From positions 2,108,001-2,172,000 of the forward strand of contig NZ_JBEPJZ010000001.1 in NCBI RefSeq assembly GCF_040496035.1: a stretch of DNA of 64,000 bases. The letters are read 5' to 3'. The notes under the pieces are model-generated. The model was not told the DNA's origin. It ran no database searches and saw only the letters and a list, made by a program, of their open reading frames with translations. A program made the position numbers and the translations under genes. This document shows positions 7,188 to 15,258 of this stretch, in pieces (the first letter of the stretch is position 1; each line of letters begins with the position of its first letter). This stretch comes from Agromyces sp. SYSU T00194 (GTDB lineage Bacteria > Actinomycetota > Actinomycetes > Actinomycetales > Microbacteriaceae).

Positions 7188-9161
7188 ATGCACTACGGCG
7201 GCGACTACAACCCCGAGCAGTGGCCCGAGGAGGTCTGGCCCGACGACGTGGCCCGCATGCGCGAGGCCGGCGTCACCATGGTCAGCCTCGGCATCTTCGC
7301 GTGGTCGCGCATCCAGCCCGCCGAGGGCGAGTTCGACTTCGGCTGGCTCGATCGCGTGATCGACCTCCTCCACGAGGGCGGCGTCGCGGTCGACCTCGCG
7401 ACGGCGACCGCGTCGCCTCCGCCGTGGGCCACGACCGCGTACCCCGAGATGCTCCCGGAACTCGCCGACGGCACCGTGCTCGGCCCCGGCAGCCGGCAGC
7501 AGTACGCACCCAGTTCGCCCGTCTACCGGCGGCTCGCGTCCGAGCTCGTCACCGCCATCGCCGAGCGCTATGCGCGGCATCCGGCCGTCGTGCTCTGGCA
7601 CGTCAACAACGAGTACGGATGCCACGTGCCGGCCGACTACTCCGACAACGCGCGCGACGCGTTCCGGCGCTGGCTCGCCGACCGGTACGGCACCGTGGAC
7701 GCGCTCAACACGGCGTGGGGCACCGACTTCTGGTCGCAGCGCTACACCGCGTTCGACCAGGTGCTGCCGCCGCGGGCGGCCCCGTACAGCCACAACCCGG
7801 GGCAGCTGCTCGACTTCCAGCGGTTCACGAGCGACATGCTGCTCGAGTGCTACCTGATGGAGCGCGCGATCATCCGCGGGGCCGGCGCGACCCAGCCCAT
7901 CACCACGAACTTCATGGGGCCGTTCAAGCCCGCCGACTACTCGCGCTGGGCGGAGCACGTCGACGTGGTCACCGACGACGCCTACCCCGACCCGAACGAC
8001 CCCGAGTCGTTCCGCGACGCCGCCTTCCAGCGCGACCTGGTCCGGTCGCTGAAGCCCGGGGTGCCGTGGCTGCTCATGGAGCAGGCCACGAACGCGCTGA
8101 ACTGGCGGCCGGCGAACGCGCCGAAGGCGCCCGGCCAGATGGCCGCGCTCTCGATGCAGTGCGTGGGGCGCGGCGCCGACGGCATCCTCTTCTTCCAGTG
8201 GCGCCAGTCGCGCGCCGGTGCCGAGAAGTTCCACTCGGCGATGCTGCCCCACGCGGGCACGGGCACGCGCACCTGGCGCGAGGTCACCGCGCTCGGCGCC
8301 GCGCTCGCCGCCCTGCCCGAGCTGCCGGCGGGGGGACGCGACGCGCGCGTCGCGCTCGTCTTCGAATGGGAGAACTGGTGGGCCGTCGAGGCGCCCGACC
8401 ACCCCTCGAACCGCCTCGACTACCTCGCCGTCGTGCGGCGCTGGTACCGGGCGCTGCACCGCCGGCACATGCAGGTCGACATCGTGCCGCCGGAGCGGGT
8501 GGACGACCGGTACGACCTGGCCGTCGCGCCGCTGCTGTACCTGCTGCGCGATGCGGGCGGGGCCGCCCTGACCCGGTTCGTCGAGGGGGGCGGGCACCTG
8601 CTCGCGGGCCCGTTCACCGACGTCGTCGACGCGAACGACCGGCTCCGCGACGGGGGCTACACGACCCTCCTCGGCGACGTGCTCGGCCTGCGGGTGGAGG
8701 ACTTCGGTGCCCTGGTGCCCGTGGACGACCCCGGCCCGGGCGCGCGCACGGCACTGGTCGACGCGACGTTCGGGGCCTTCACCGGCACCCTGCTCGCGGA
8801 GGAGCTGCTGGTGGAGGAGGCATCCGTCGTCGCGCGCTACGCGGACGGCCGGCTGCGTGGTGCGCCGGTGCTCACCCGTAACGACGCCGGCGCGGGCTCC
8901 GCCTGGTACATCGGGACGGTGCCCGACGAGGCCGGTGCCGACCTGGTCGCCGGGCACGTGCTCGCGGCGGCGGGGGTCGAGCCCGTGGTGCCCGGCCTGC
9001 CGTCGACCGTCGAGGCCGCACGCCGGGGCGAGCTCGTGACGCTCGTCAACTTCGGCGACGCGACGGTGCGGATCGCGGTCGACGGCCGTGAGCTCGCCAC
9101 CGGCGACGAGGTCGCCGAGGTGGTGCTGGAGCCATTCGGCTCCGCGCTGCTCACCCGGTGA
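7188..9161 (+). CDS. Beta-galactosidase, glycoside hydrolase family 42
   Basis: This 657-residue enzyme hydrolyses terminal beta-galactosides. It opens with the GH42 hallmark GGDYNPEQWP; the acid/base Glu142 is in HVNNEYGCH and the nucleophile Glu298 is in WLLMEQAT. The (beta/alpha)8 barrel covers about residues 1-380, then a trimerisation/Rossmann-like domain (RVALVFEWENWWAVEAP) and a short C-terminal beta domain follow. There is no signal peptide, so it acts on imported oligosaccharides, in agreement with the ABC importer immediately upstream. The start lies 8 nt after an AGCACCCGAGGAA stretch with a GAGG-type ribosome site. Length is normal for the family. Confidence 0.93.
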   Translation: MHYGGDYNPEQWPEEVWPDDVARMREAGVTMVSLGIFAWSRIQPAEGEFDFGWLDRVIDLLHEGGVAVDLATATASPPPWATTAYPEMLPELADGTVLGPGSRQQYAPSSPVYRRLASELVTAIAERYARHPAVVLWHVNNEYGCHVPADYSDNARDAFRRWLADRYGTVDALNTAWGTDFWSQRYTAFDQVLPPRAAPYSHNPGQLLDFQRFTSDMLLECYLMERAIIRGAGATQPITTNFMGPFKPADYSRWAEHVDVVTDDAYPDPNDPESFRDAAFQRDLVRSLKPGVPWLLMEQATNALNWRPANAPKAPGQMAALSMQCVGRGADGILFFQWRQSRAGAEKFHSAMLPHAGTGTRTWREVTALGAALAALPELPAGGRDARVALVFEWENWWAVEAPDHPSNRLDYLAVVRRWYRALHRRHMQVDIVPPERVDDRYDLAVAPLLYLLRDAGGAALTRFVEGGGHLLAGPFTDVVDANDRLRDGGYTTLLGDVLGLRVEDFGALVPVDDPGPGARTALVDATFGAFTGTLLAEELLVEEASVVARYADGRLRGAPVLTRNDAGAGSAWYIGTVPDEAGADLVAGHVLAAAGVEPVVPGLPSTVEAARRGELVTLVNFGDATVRIAVDGRELATGDEVAEVVLEPFGSALLTR

Positions 9162-9226
9162 ACGCGGGCCCCGCCGCGGGGGTGCAGAATACGGAGTACG
9201 CATCCCTGGGCGAGAGGAGGACGGGC

Positions 9227-9934
9227 ATGCCCACCGCGGTGATCCTGTCCGGGCACGGACGCTACGACGACCCGTTCCACCCGTTCATCGACACGTCGCA
9301 GGCGCTGGCCGACCTGCTGGTCGAGGAGGGCCTGACCGTCGAGATCGTGCACGACACGGATGCGCGGCTGGCCGCCGGCCTCGACGGCGTCGACCTGCTG
9401 GTGGTGCACACCGGCGACCCGTGGCGCTCGCTGGTCGACGCGACCCTGCTGCCCGAGCGCGAGCGACGCACCCCGGCGCCCGAGGTGCTCGAGGCGGAGC
9501 GGGCGAACCTGGCCGCGGCGGTCGAGCGCGGCATCGGGCTCCTCGGCATCCACGCGGCCGCGGCGTCGCTGCGCGACCTGCCGCAGTGGCGCGAGCTGCT
9601 CGACGGCGAGTGGAACTCCGAGGTCTCCTTCCACCCGCCGCTCGGCGTCGCCGAGCTGCACGTGCACCGCGACGCGCACCCGATCGTCGCGGGCGCCGAC
9701 GACTTCTCCCTCGTGGACGAGCGCTACACCGACCTGGTGCTCGGCGAGCACGTGGAGCCGCTCGTCGAGCACACCTACGACGGCGAGCGGCATCCGCTCG
9801 TCTGGGCGCGCGAGACCGGGCGCACGCGCCTCGTCTACGACGCACTCGGCCACGACCTGCGCTCGTACGAGAGCCCCGAGCACGTCGCCCTGCTGCGCCG
9901 TGCCGTGGCGTGGCTGCTGGAGGAGCGCGCGTGA
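9227..9934 (+). CDS. ThuA-like domain protein
   Basis: This 235-residue protein has the class I glutamine amidotransferase-like ThuA fold: VILSGHGRYDDPFHPF at the N-terminus, LDGVDLLVVHTGDPW in the second strand region and GIGLLGIHAAAAS at the position of the nucleophile elbow, where ThuA proteins carry His rather than Cys. ThuA relatives occur in trehalose/sugar utilisation clusters, but the reaction is not established. A near-perfect ribosome site GAGAGGAGG at 9212-9220 fixes the ATG at 9227. The gene overlaps the glycerate kinase by GTGA. Confidence 0.75.
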   Translation: MPTAVILSGHGRYDDPFHPFIDTSQALADLLVEEGLTVEIVHDTDARLAAGLDGVDLLVVHTGDPWRSLVDATLLPERERRTPAPEVLEAERANLAAAVERGIGLLGIHAAAASLRDLPQWRELLDGEWNSEVSFHPPLGVAELHVHRDAHPIVAGADDFSLVDERYTDLVLGEHVEPLVEHTYDGERHPLVWARETGRTRLVYDALGHDLRSYESPEHVALLRRAVAWLLEERA

Positions 9935-11061
9935 GCCGTCGGATCGTGCTCGCGCCCGACTCGTTCAAGGGCACCGCGACGGCGGCCGACGCGGCCGCGG
10001 CCCTCGCGGACGGCTGGCTGCGCCGCGCGCCCGGCGACGAGGTGCTCGCGCGCCCCATGGCCGACGGCGGCGAGGGCACGATCGACGCGCTCGCCGCGGC
10101 CGACCCGGCCGCCGAGCGCGTGCCGGTGCGCGTCACCGGGCCCGACGGGCGCCCGGTCGACACGGCGTGGCTGCGCCTGACCGGGCCCGAGGGCGAGCAG
10201 GTCGGCGTCGTCGAGCTGGCGAGCGCCTCGGGCATCATGCTGCTCGATCCGCTGCGACCGCTCGACGCGCACACCATCGGGTTCGGCGAGGCGATCGCGG
10301 CCGCGCTCGATGCGGGCGTCGACCGGCTGCTGCTGGCACTGGGCGGCAGCTCGTCGACCGACGGCGGGCTCGGCGCGCTGACGGCGCTCGGGGCCCGGGC
10401 GACGGATGCCTCGGGCGCACCGGTCGCGCCCGGCAACCGCGGTCTCGGCGACCTCGCCCGCATCGACCTCGACGACCTCCGGCCGCTCCCGCCCGGAGGA
10501 GCGGTGATCCTCTCCGATGTCACCAACCCGCTGCTCGGACCGGCGGGCGCCGCCGCGGTGTTCGGCCCGCAGAAGGGCGCCGACCCCGCGGCGGTGGCGC
10601 GGATGGACGCGAACCTCTCGCGCCTCGATCGCGTGCTGCGCGCGGCGAGGGGCGGCGCGGGCGCGCCCGGCGCCGACACCCCGGGTGCCGGTGCGGCAGG
10701 CGGCACCGGGTACGGGCTGCTCGCCTGGGGCGCCGTGGCGGTGAGCGGCGCGGCGGCCGTGGCCGAGGCGGTCGGGCTCGCGGCGGCGGTCGACCGCGCC
10801 GACCTGGTGGTCACGGGGGAGGGACGCTTCGACGGCCAGTCGGAGGCGGGGAAGGTCCCGTCGGAGGTGCGTGCCACGGCGCTCGCCGCGGGCGTGCCGG
10901 TCGCGCTCGTCGCCGGCGCGATCACGGCCGAGACCGGCGAGTTCGCGGCATCCGTGTCGCTCACCGACCTGGCGGGCAGCGGTTCCGAGGCGATGGCGCA
11001 CCCCCTCGCGTGGCTCGAGGAGGCCGGTGCGCGGCTCGCCGCGGAGGCGCTCGCCGGCTGA
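9931..11061 (+). CDS. glxK: Glycerate 2-kinase, GarK/GlxK family
   Basis: This 376-residue kinase phosphorylates D-glycerate with ATP, feeding sugar-acid breakdown into glycolysis. It begins with the family signature LAPDSFKGTATAADAA and continues with PMADGGEGTIDAL, LLALGGSSSTDGGLGAL and VVTGEGRFDGQSEAGKVP, all conserved in family 1 glycerate kinases. It is the last gene of the carbohydrate locus and starts inside the ThuA stop codon. A linker rich in Gly/Ala/Pro (about residues 235-260) is slightly longer than usual. Whether the glycerate comes from the sugar handled by the upstream genes is inference. Confidence 0.88.
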   Translation: MSRRIVLAPDSFKGTATAADAAAALADGWLRRAPGDEVLARPMADGGEGTIDALAAADPAAERVPVRVTGPDGRPVDTAWLRLTGPEGEQVGVVELASASGIMLLDPLRPLDAHTIGFGEAIAAALDAGVDRLLLALGGSSSTDGGLGALTALGARATDASGAPVAPGNRGLGDLARIDLDDLRPLPPGGAVILSDVTNPLLGPAGAAAVFGPQKGADPAAVARMDANLSRLDRVLRAARGGAGAPGADTPGAGAAGGTGYGLLAWGAVAVSGAAAVAEAVGLAAAVDRADLVVTGEGRFDGQSEAGKVPSEVRATALAAGVPVALVAGAITAETGEFAASVSLTDLAGSGSEAMAHPLAWLEEAGARLAAEALAG

Positions 11062-11093
11062 CGTGCGGGTTTCGGCGCGTCGGTTCCCGGCGC

Positions 11094-11124
11094 TAGACTG
11101 ATCGCACGCATCGAATCGATTCGA
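11094..11124 (+). promoter_or_regulatory. Promoter and palindrome upstream of the MFS exporter
   Basis: A TAGACT -10 box (11094-11099) is followed by TCGAATCGATTCGA (11111-11124), a perfect 14-bp palindrome starting about 5 nt after the predicted transcription start. It is a good candidate operator for control of the exporter. The leader to the start codon would be about 135 nt. Confidence 0.45.
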
Positions 11125-11241
11125 GATCGCGCCGCGATCCGGTCGGTCCGCCGGCGCGGCCAGTCGCCCGCCGATCTCCCCTTCCGCCCCAGACGGTGCC
11201 CGACGGCGCGCATCGCCCGTGACCCCTCCGACAGGAGCGCA

Positions 11242-12516
11242 GTGACCGCGACCAGCCCCATCCCGATCATCCTCCCGGGCGACGCCCGGACCCCGCACGC
11301 CGGTGACGCGCTGACGCGTCGCCAGCGGCTGACCTACGTGTTCGTGCTCGGCGCGCTGACCGCGCTCGGCCCGTTCACGATCGACCTCTACCTGCCCGCG
11401 TTCCCCGCGCTCGAGGGCGACCTCGGGGTCACCGCGGCGGCGGTGCAGCTGACGCTCACCGGCACGATGGTCGGATTCGGGTTCGGCCAGCTCGTGGTCG
11501 GTCCGTGGAGCGACAAGATCGGCCGACGGCTCCCGCTCATCCTCACCACCGTGCTCCACGTGCTCTCCTGCGTCGGCGCCGCGCTGTCGCCCGACATCTT
11601 CTGGCTCGGCGCGTTCCGCCTGCTGATGGGCTTCGGCGCGGCCGCCGGCGCGGTGGTCGCGATGGCCATGGTGCGCGACCTGTTCGGCGGCAAGCCGCTC
11701 GTGCGCATGCTGTCGCGCCTCGCTCTCGTGTCGGGCCTTGCCCCCGTGATCGCGCCCGTGCTCGGGTCGCAGCTGCTGCTGGTGACCGACTGGCGCGGCA
11801 TCTTCTGGGTGCTGGCCGGCTACGGCGCCGCGGTGCTCGTCGCGGTGCTGGTGCTGCTGGTCGAGACCCTGCCGCGCGAGCGTCGCCACCAGGCCGGGCA
11901 CTCGACCATCGGCCAGCGCTATCGCGCGCTCTTCACCGACCGCATCTTCATCGGCGTCGCACTGATCGGCGGCATGAACTTCACCGCCCTGTTCTCGTAC
12001 CTGTCGGCGTCGTCGTTCGTCTTCCAGGACGTCTACGGCTTCGACGCCCAGCAGTACGGCCTGCTCTTCGCCGCCAACTCGATCGGCGTGGTCGCGGGCG
12101 TGCAGACCTCCTCGCGCCTCATGTCGAAGCTCGACGTGGGGCCGCAGTGGATCCTCGCGACGACCACGATCGTGCAGCTCTCCATGGCGATCGCGATCGT
12201 CGTGCTCGACCAGGCGGGCACGGGGCTCTGGGGCGTGATCATCCCGCTCTGGTTCTTCATCGCGGCCTGCGGCTTCAACTTCCCGGCCGTGCAGGTGCTG
12301 GCGCTCGCCCACCACGGCTCCGAGGCGGGCACCGCCGCGTCGCTCCTCGGCGCGCTGAACTTCGGGCTCGCCGGCCTCATCTCGCCGCTGATCGGCCTGC
12401 TGGGCGTCGCCTCGTCGACCCCGATGGGCGCCGTCATGGGCATCGCGATCGCCGTGGGCATCCTCACCCTCTGGGTCGTGGTGCGCCCGCGCACCGTCCC
12501 GCCGCTCTCCGACTGA
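11242..12516 (+). CDS. Bcr/CflA-type MFS drug exporter
   Basis: This 424-residue, 12-segment major facilitator protein is likely a proton-driven efflux pump. The first segment carries ALGPFTIDLYLPAFPAL, the hallmark of the Bcr/CflA (drug:H+ antiporter-1) subfamily, and the loop between segments 2 and 3 has the MFS motif A (GPWSDKIGRRLPL). Segment 5 has the antiporter-type motif C region (LVSGLAPVIAPVLGSQL). The GTG start has ACAGGAG 6 nt upstream. Its own promoter and a palindrome lie upstream, and a large inverted repeat follows the stop. The substrate cannot be predicted. Confidence 0.87.
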   Translation: MTATSPIPIILPGDARTPHAGDALTRRQRLTYVFVLGALTALGPFTIDLYLPAFPALEGDLGVTAAAVQLTLTGTMVGFGFGQLVVGPWSDKIGRRLPLILTTVLHVLSCVGAALSPDIFWLGAFRLLMGFGAAAGAVVAMAMVRDLFGGKPLVRMLSRLALVSGLAPVIAPVLGSQLLLVTDWRGIFWVLAGYGAAVLVAVLVLLVETLPRERRHQAGHSTIGQRYRALFTDRIFIGVALIGGMNFTALFSYLSASSFVFQDVYGFDAQQYGLLFAANSIGVVAGVQTSSRLMSKLDVGPQWILATTTIVQLSMAIAIVVLDQAGTGLWGVIIPLWFFIAACGFNFPAVQVLALAHHGSEAGTAASLLGALNFGLAGLISPLIGLLGVASSTPMGAVMGIAIAVGILTLWVVVRPRTVPPLSD

Positions 12517-12522
12517 CCCCCC

Positions 12523-12584
12523 CCGAGACCCGTCGAAACGCTGCGCTCTCGCACCCGGGAGCGCAGGAATTCGACGGGTCTCGG
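12523..12584. repeat. Intergenic palindromic repeat, family A copy 1
   Basis: Outer arms CCGAGACCCGTCGAA (12523-12537) and its exact complement (12570-12584) enclose inner arms CTGCGCTC (12541-12548) and GAGCGCAG (12559-12566). The element begins 6 bp after the MFS stop and can fold into a long hairpin, so it may serve as terminator. Related copies lie at 32191-32251 and 40985-41042. Confidence 0.75.
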
Positions 12585-12597
12585 CCGCGATGGCGGG

Positions 12598-12603
12598 TAG
12601 CGT
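12598..12603 (+). promoter_or_regulatory. -10 box of a leaderless gene (PAP2)
   Basis: TAGCGT ends 6 nt before the ATG at 12610, so transcription would start at the initiation codon; no Shine-Dalgarno sequence is present. Confidence 0.5.
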
Positions 12604-12609
12604 GGCGGG

Positions 12610-13374
12610 ATGGGCGGGGGAGCAGGTCAGCACGACGACGACGGGCGAGCGGATGCCCCGGGCCGTGACGGGCGAGCGGATGCCACGGGCACGACCGAGG
12701 CGGTGGCCGACGCGCGCGTGCGGCGCCGTCGCATCCCGCTGCTGAGCGGCATCGCCGCGGTGCTGCTCGCCGCGGGCCTGGGCCTGCTGATCGCGGCCCG
12801 CTTCGACGGCCTCCCGGTCGAGGTCGACGAGGAGTGGGCCGAGGAGATCCTCGAGATCCGTGGGCCCGCCGGCATCTGGCTCGCGACGGTGATGGATCGC
12901 CTCGGCGGCGGGCTGATCGGCGTGTTCGTGGTGCCGATCGTCACGATCGTGGTGCTGCTCCTGCTGCGCCGCCCGTGGGGCGCGGGCTACTACCTCGCGG
13001 CGACGATCGCGAGCGCAGGGCTCGTCCAGCTGCTGAAGCAGCTGTACGGGCGCGCCCGCCCGGAGGACATGCTCGTCACGAGCGACTTCGGGTCCTTCCC
13101 CTCGGGGCACGTGGCGAACGCCACCACGATCGCGGTGACGCTCGGCGTCATCGTGCCGCGCGTCTGGGTGTGGGCCACGGGTTCGGCCTACGTGGTGCTG
13201 ATGCTGGTGAGCCGCACCTACCTGGGGGTCCACTGGCTGACCGACACCATCGGCGGCGTGCTCGTCGGTGCGGGGGTCGCGCTCATCCTCTGGGCGCCGT
13301 TCGCCCGGCCACTCGAGCGGGAGCGACTGGCGTGGCGACCGCCGTGGCGACATGAGCCGGCCGCTGCCGGCTGA
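12610..13374 (+). CDS. PAP2-superfamily membrane phosphatase
   Basis: This 254-residue integral membrane protein carries all three parts of the PAP2 phosphatase signature: KQLYGRARP, FPSGH and SRTYLGVHWLTD. Family members remove phosphate from lipid pyrophosphates or phosphatidate, for example recycling undecaprenyl pyrophosphate for cell-wall synthesis, with the active site facing outward. A charged N-terminal tail of about 45 residues precedes the first membrane segment (GIAAVLLAAGLGLLIA). The gene appears leaderless. Substrate preference cannot be read from the sequence. Confidence 0.87.
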   Translation: MGGGAGQHDDDGRADAPGRDGRADATGTTEAVADARVRRRRIPLLSGIAAVLLAAGLGLLIAARFDGLPVEVDEEWAEEILEIRGPAGIWLATVMDRLGGGLIGVFVVPIVTIVVLLLLRRPWGAGYYLAATIASAGLVQLLKQLYGRARPEDMLVTSDFGSFPSGHVANATTIAVTLGVIVPRVWVWATGSAYVVLMLVSRTYLGVHWLTDTIGGVLVGAGVALILWAPFARPLERERLAWRPPWRHEPAAAG

Positions 13375-13431
13375 ACCCCGCCGCACGTCGGCGGATCCGC
13401 AGCGAGCGGCCGACCTCCCAGCGCGGGCGCG

Positions 13432-13437
13432 TACCCT
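13432..13437 (+). promoter_or_regulatory. -10 box of leaderless sufS
   Basis: TACCCT ends 6 nt before the GTG at 13444; the intervening bases form no ribosome site, which points to a leaderless sufS-sufU transcript. Confidence 0.55.
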
Positions 13438-13443
13438 GTCAGG

Positions 13444-14739
13444 GTGACTTCCGCGCCGCTGACCGAGGCCGAGCTCGACGGTATCCGGGCGCAGTTCCCC
13501 ATCCTGCGCACCGAGATGCACGGGCATCCGCTCGCCTACCTCGACTCCGCCGCGACGGCCCAGAAGCCGCTGCGAGTGCTCGACGCGGAGCGCGCCTTCT
13601 CCGCCGAGGCGAACGCGGCCGTGCACCGCGGCGCGCACACGCTCGCGGCGGAGGCGACCGAGCGCTACGAGGAGGCCCGCGCGACGGTCGCGCGTCACCT
13701 CGGCGCGCCCGAGCACGAGGTGGTCTTCACCGGCAATGCGACCGAGGGGCTCAACCTGCTCGCGACCGCGATCGGCCATGCGAGCACGGGTCGCGGCGCG
13801 GGCGCCGACTTCCCGCGCCACGCGCTCGTGCCGGGCGACGAGATCGTCGCGACCGAGCTGGAGCACCACGCGAACCTCATCCCGTGGCAGGAGCTCGCGG
13901 CACGCACCGGCGCCCGGCTGCGCATCGTGCCGGTGGACGACGACGGGGTCATCGACGCGGATGCCGCGGCCGACGTGATCACCGACCGCACGCGCATCCT
14001 CGCGGTCGCGCACGTCTCGAACGTGACGGGCCGCGTCTCGCCGCTCGAGGCGCTCGTGCCCCTCGCCCGGGCCGTCGGCGCGCTCGTCGTGCTCGACGCC
14101 TGCCAGTCGGCGCCGCACCTGGAGCTGCGCCCGGCGGAGCTCGGCGTCGACGCGGCCGTGTTCAGCGCCCACAAGGTCTACGGGCCCACGGGCATCGGCG
14201 TCGTCTGGGGGCGCCGGGAGCTGCTCGACGCGCTTCCGCCGCACCTGTACGGCGGGTCGGCGATCACGACGGTGACGCTCGAGAAGGCCGAGTTCCTGCC
14301 GGCACCGCAGCGCTTCGAGCCGGGCACCCCGCGCATGGCGCAGGCGATCGGGCTCGCCGAGGCGCTCCACTTCGTCGACGAGGTCGGGCTGGAGCGCATC
14401 GCGGCGACCGAGCACGCGCTCGCGGCCCGCCTGCACGACGGGCTCGCCGACATGCCGGGCATCCGCGTGCTCGGCGGCACGGGTGCCGAGGGACGCGTCG
14501 CGGTGGCGAGCATCGACGTCACGGGGGTCCACGCGCACGACGCCGGCCAGGTGCTCGACGACCTCGGCATCGCCGTGCGGGTCGGCCACCACTGCGCGCA
14601 GCCGCTGCACCGCCGCCTCGGCCTGAGCGCGAGCCTGCGCATCAGCGCCGGCGTCTACACGACACCGGCCGAGATCGACCGGGCGCTCGACGCGGTCTCC
14701 GGCATCCGGGGCTTCTTCGGCGTGGAGAGTGCGGCATGA
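13444..14739 (+). CDS. sufS: Cysteine desulfurase SufS
   Basis: This 431-residue PLP enzyme takes sulfur from cysteine for iron-sulfur cluster assembly. The PLP-binding Lys244 is in SAHKVYGPTG and the persulfide-carrying Cys384 in VGHHCAQPLH, the class II (SufS) arrangement. Other landmarks are AYLDSAATAQKP near the start, VVFTGNATEGLNL and ELEHHANLIPWQ. The stop overlaps the start of sufU (ATGA), and SufU is the expected zinc-dependent sulfur acceptor. The rest of the suf operon (sufBCD) is not in the window, so the pair here is detached from it. Its leaderless promoter is at 13432. Confidence 0.93.
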   Translation: MTSAPLTEAELDGIRAQFPILRTEMHGHPLAYLDSAATAQKPLRVLDAERAFSAEANAAVHRGAHTLAAEATERYEEARATVARHLGAPEHEVVFTGNATEGLNLLATAIGHASTGRGAGADFPRHALVPGDEIVATELEHHANLIPWQELAARTGARLRIVPVDDDGVIDADAAADVITDRTRILAVAHVSNVTGRVSPLEALVPLARAVGALVVLDACQSAPHLELRPAELGVDAAVFSAHKVYGPTGIGVVWGRRELLDALPPHLYGGSAITTVTLEKAEFLPAPQRFEPGTPRMAQAIGLAEALHFVDEVGLERIAATEHALAARLHDGLADMPGIRVLGGTGAEGRVAVASIDVTGVHAHDAGQVLDDLGIAVRVGHHCAQPLHRRLGLSASLRISAGVYTTPAEIDRALDAVSGIRGFFGVESAA

Positions 14740-15203
14740 GCGGGCTCGAGCAGCTGTACCAGCAGATCATCCTCGACCACTCGAAGCGTCCCCACGGTCG
14801 CGGGCTCGAGGACGGCGAGGAGACCAGCCACCAGCTCAACACGACCTGCGGCGACGAGGTGACCCTCGCCCTGCGTCGCGACGCGGGCGGCGACCGCATC
14901 GTCGGCGTCGGCTGGGAGGGCCAGGGCTGCTCGATCTCGCAGGCCAGCGCCTCGATGCTCGCCGGGCTCGTCGAGGAGGAGCTCGCCGACCGCGGGGGAC
15001 TGGGCGACGCGGAGCTGACCGGCCTGATCGACGAGTTCCGCTCCGTGCTGCGCTCGCGCGGCACGCTCGAGCTCGACGAGGAGCGGTTCGGCGACGCCGC
15101 CGCGCTCTCCGGCGCCTCGCGGTACGTCGCGCGGGTCAAGTGCGCCATGCTGCCCTGGGTGGCGGCGGAGGACCTGCTCCAGCGGCGCGCGGCGCGCGCC
15201 TGA
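14736..15203 (+). CDS. sufU: SufU sulfur-transfer protein
   Basis: This 155-residue protein accepts persulfide sulfur from SufS. The three zinc/sulfur cysteines are Cys38 (NTTCGDEV), Cys65 (GQGCSISQAS) and Cys136 (RVKCAMLPW), and Asp40 follows Cys38 as in zinc-type SufU rather than IscU scaffolds. The N-terminal YQQIILDHSKRPH is the family signature. The 18-20 residue insertion between the second and third cysteines (around EEELADRGGLGDAELTG) is the SufU-specific region. It is translationally coupled to sufS. Confidence 0.93.
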   Translation: MSGLEQLYQQIILDHSKRPHGRGLEDGEETSHQLNTTCGDEVTLALRRDAGGDRIVGVGWEGQGCSISQASASMLAGLVEEELADRGGLGDAELTGLIDEFRSVLRSRGTLELDEERFGDAAALSGASRYVARVKCAMLPWVAAEDLLQRRAARA

Positions 15204-15215
15204 ACCGGCGTGGAG

Positions 15216-15227
15216 TACAACGTTGTA
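15216..15227. promoter_or_regulatory. LacI operator upstream of its own gene
   Basis: TACAACGTTGTA is a perfect 12-bp palindrome 31 bp before the repressor start. The same dodecamer occurs twice (one copy with one mismatch) before the GH51 gene at 16430, indicating autoregulation and control of that gene by the same protein. Confidence 0.75.
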
Positions 15228-15258
15228 GGGTGATCCCACCGATCGGGAGGAGCCCGCG

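Noticed and set aside
9835..14610. Very long antisense open frame on the minus strand (about 1590 codons)
   Set aside because: It is rich in Arg, Gly and His in the way expected for the complement of GC-rich genes, and glxK, the MFS gene, the PAP2 gene and sufS with clear motifs lie on the plus strand.
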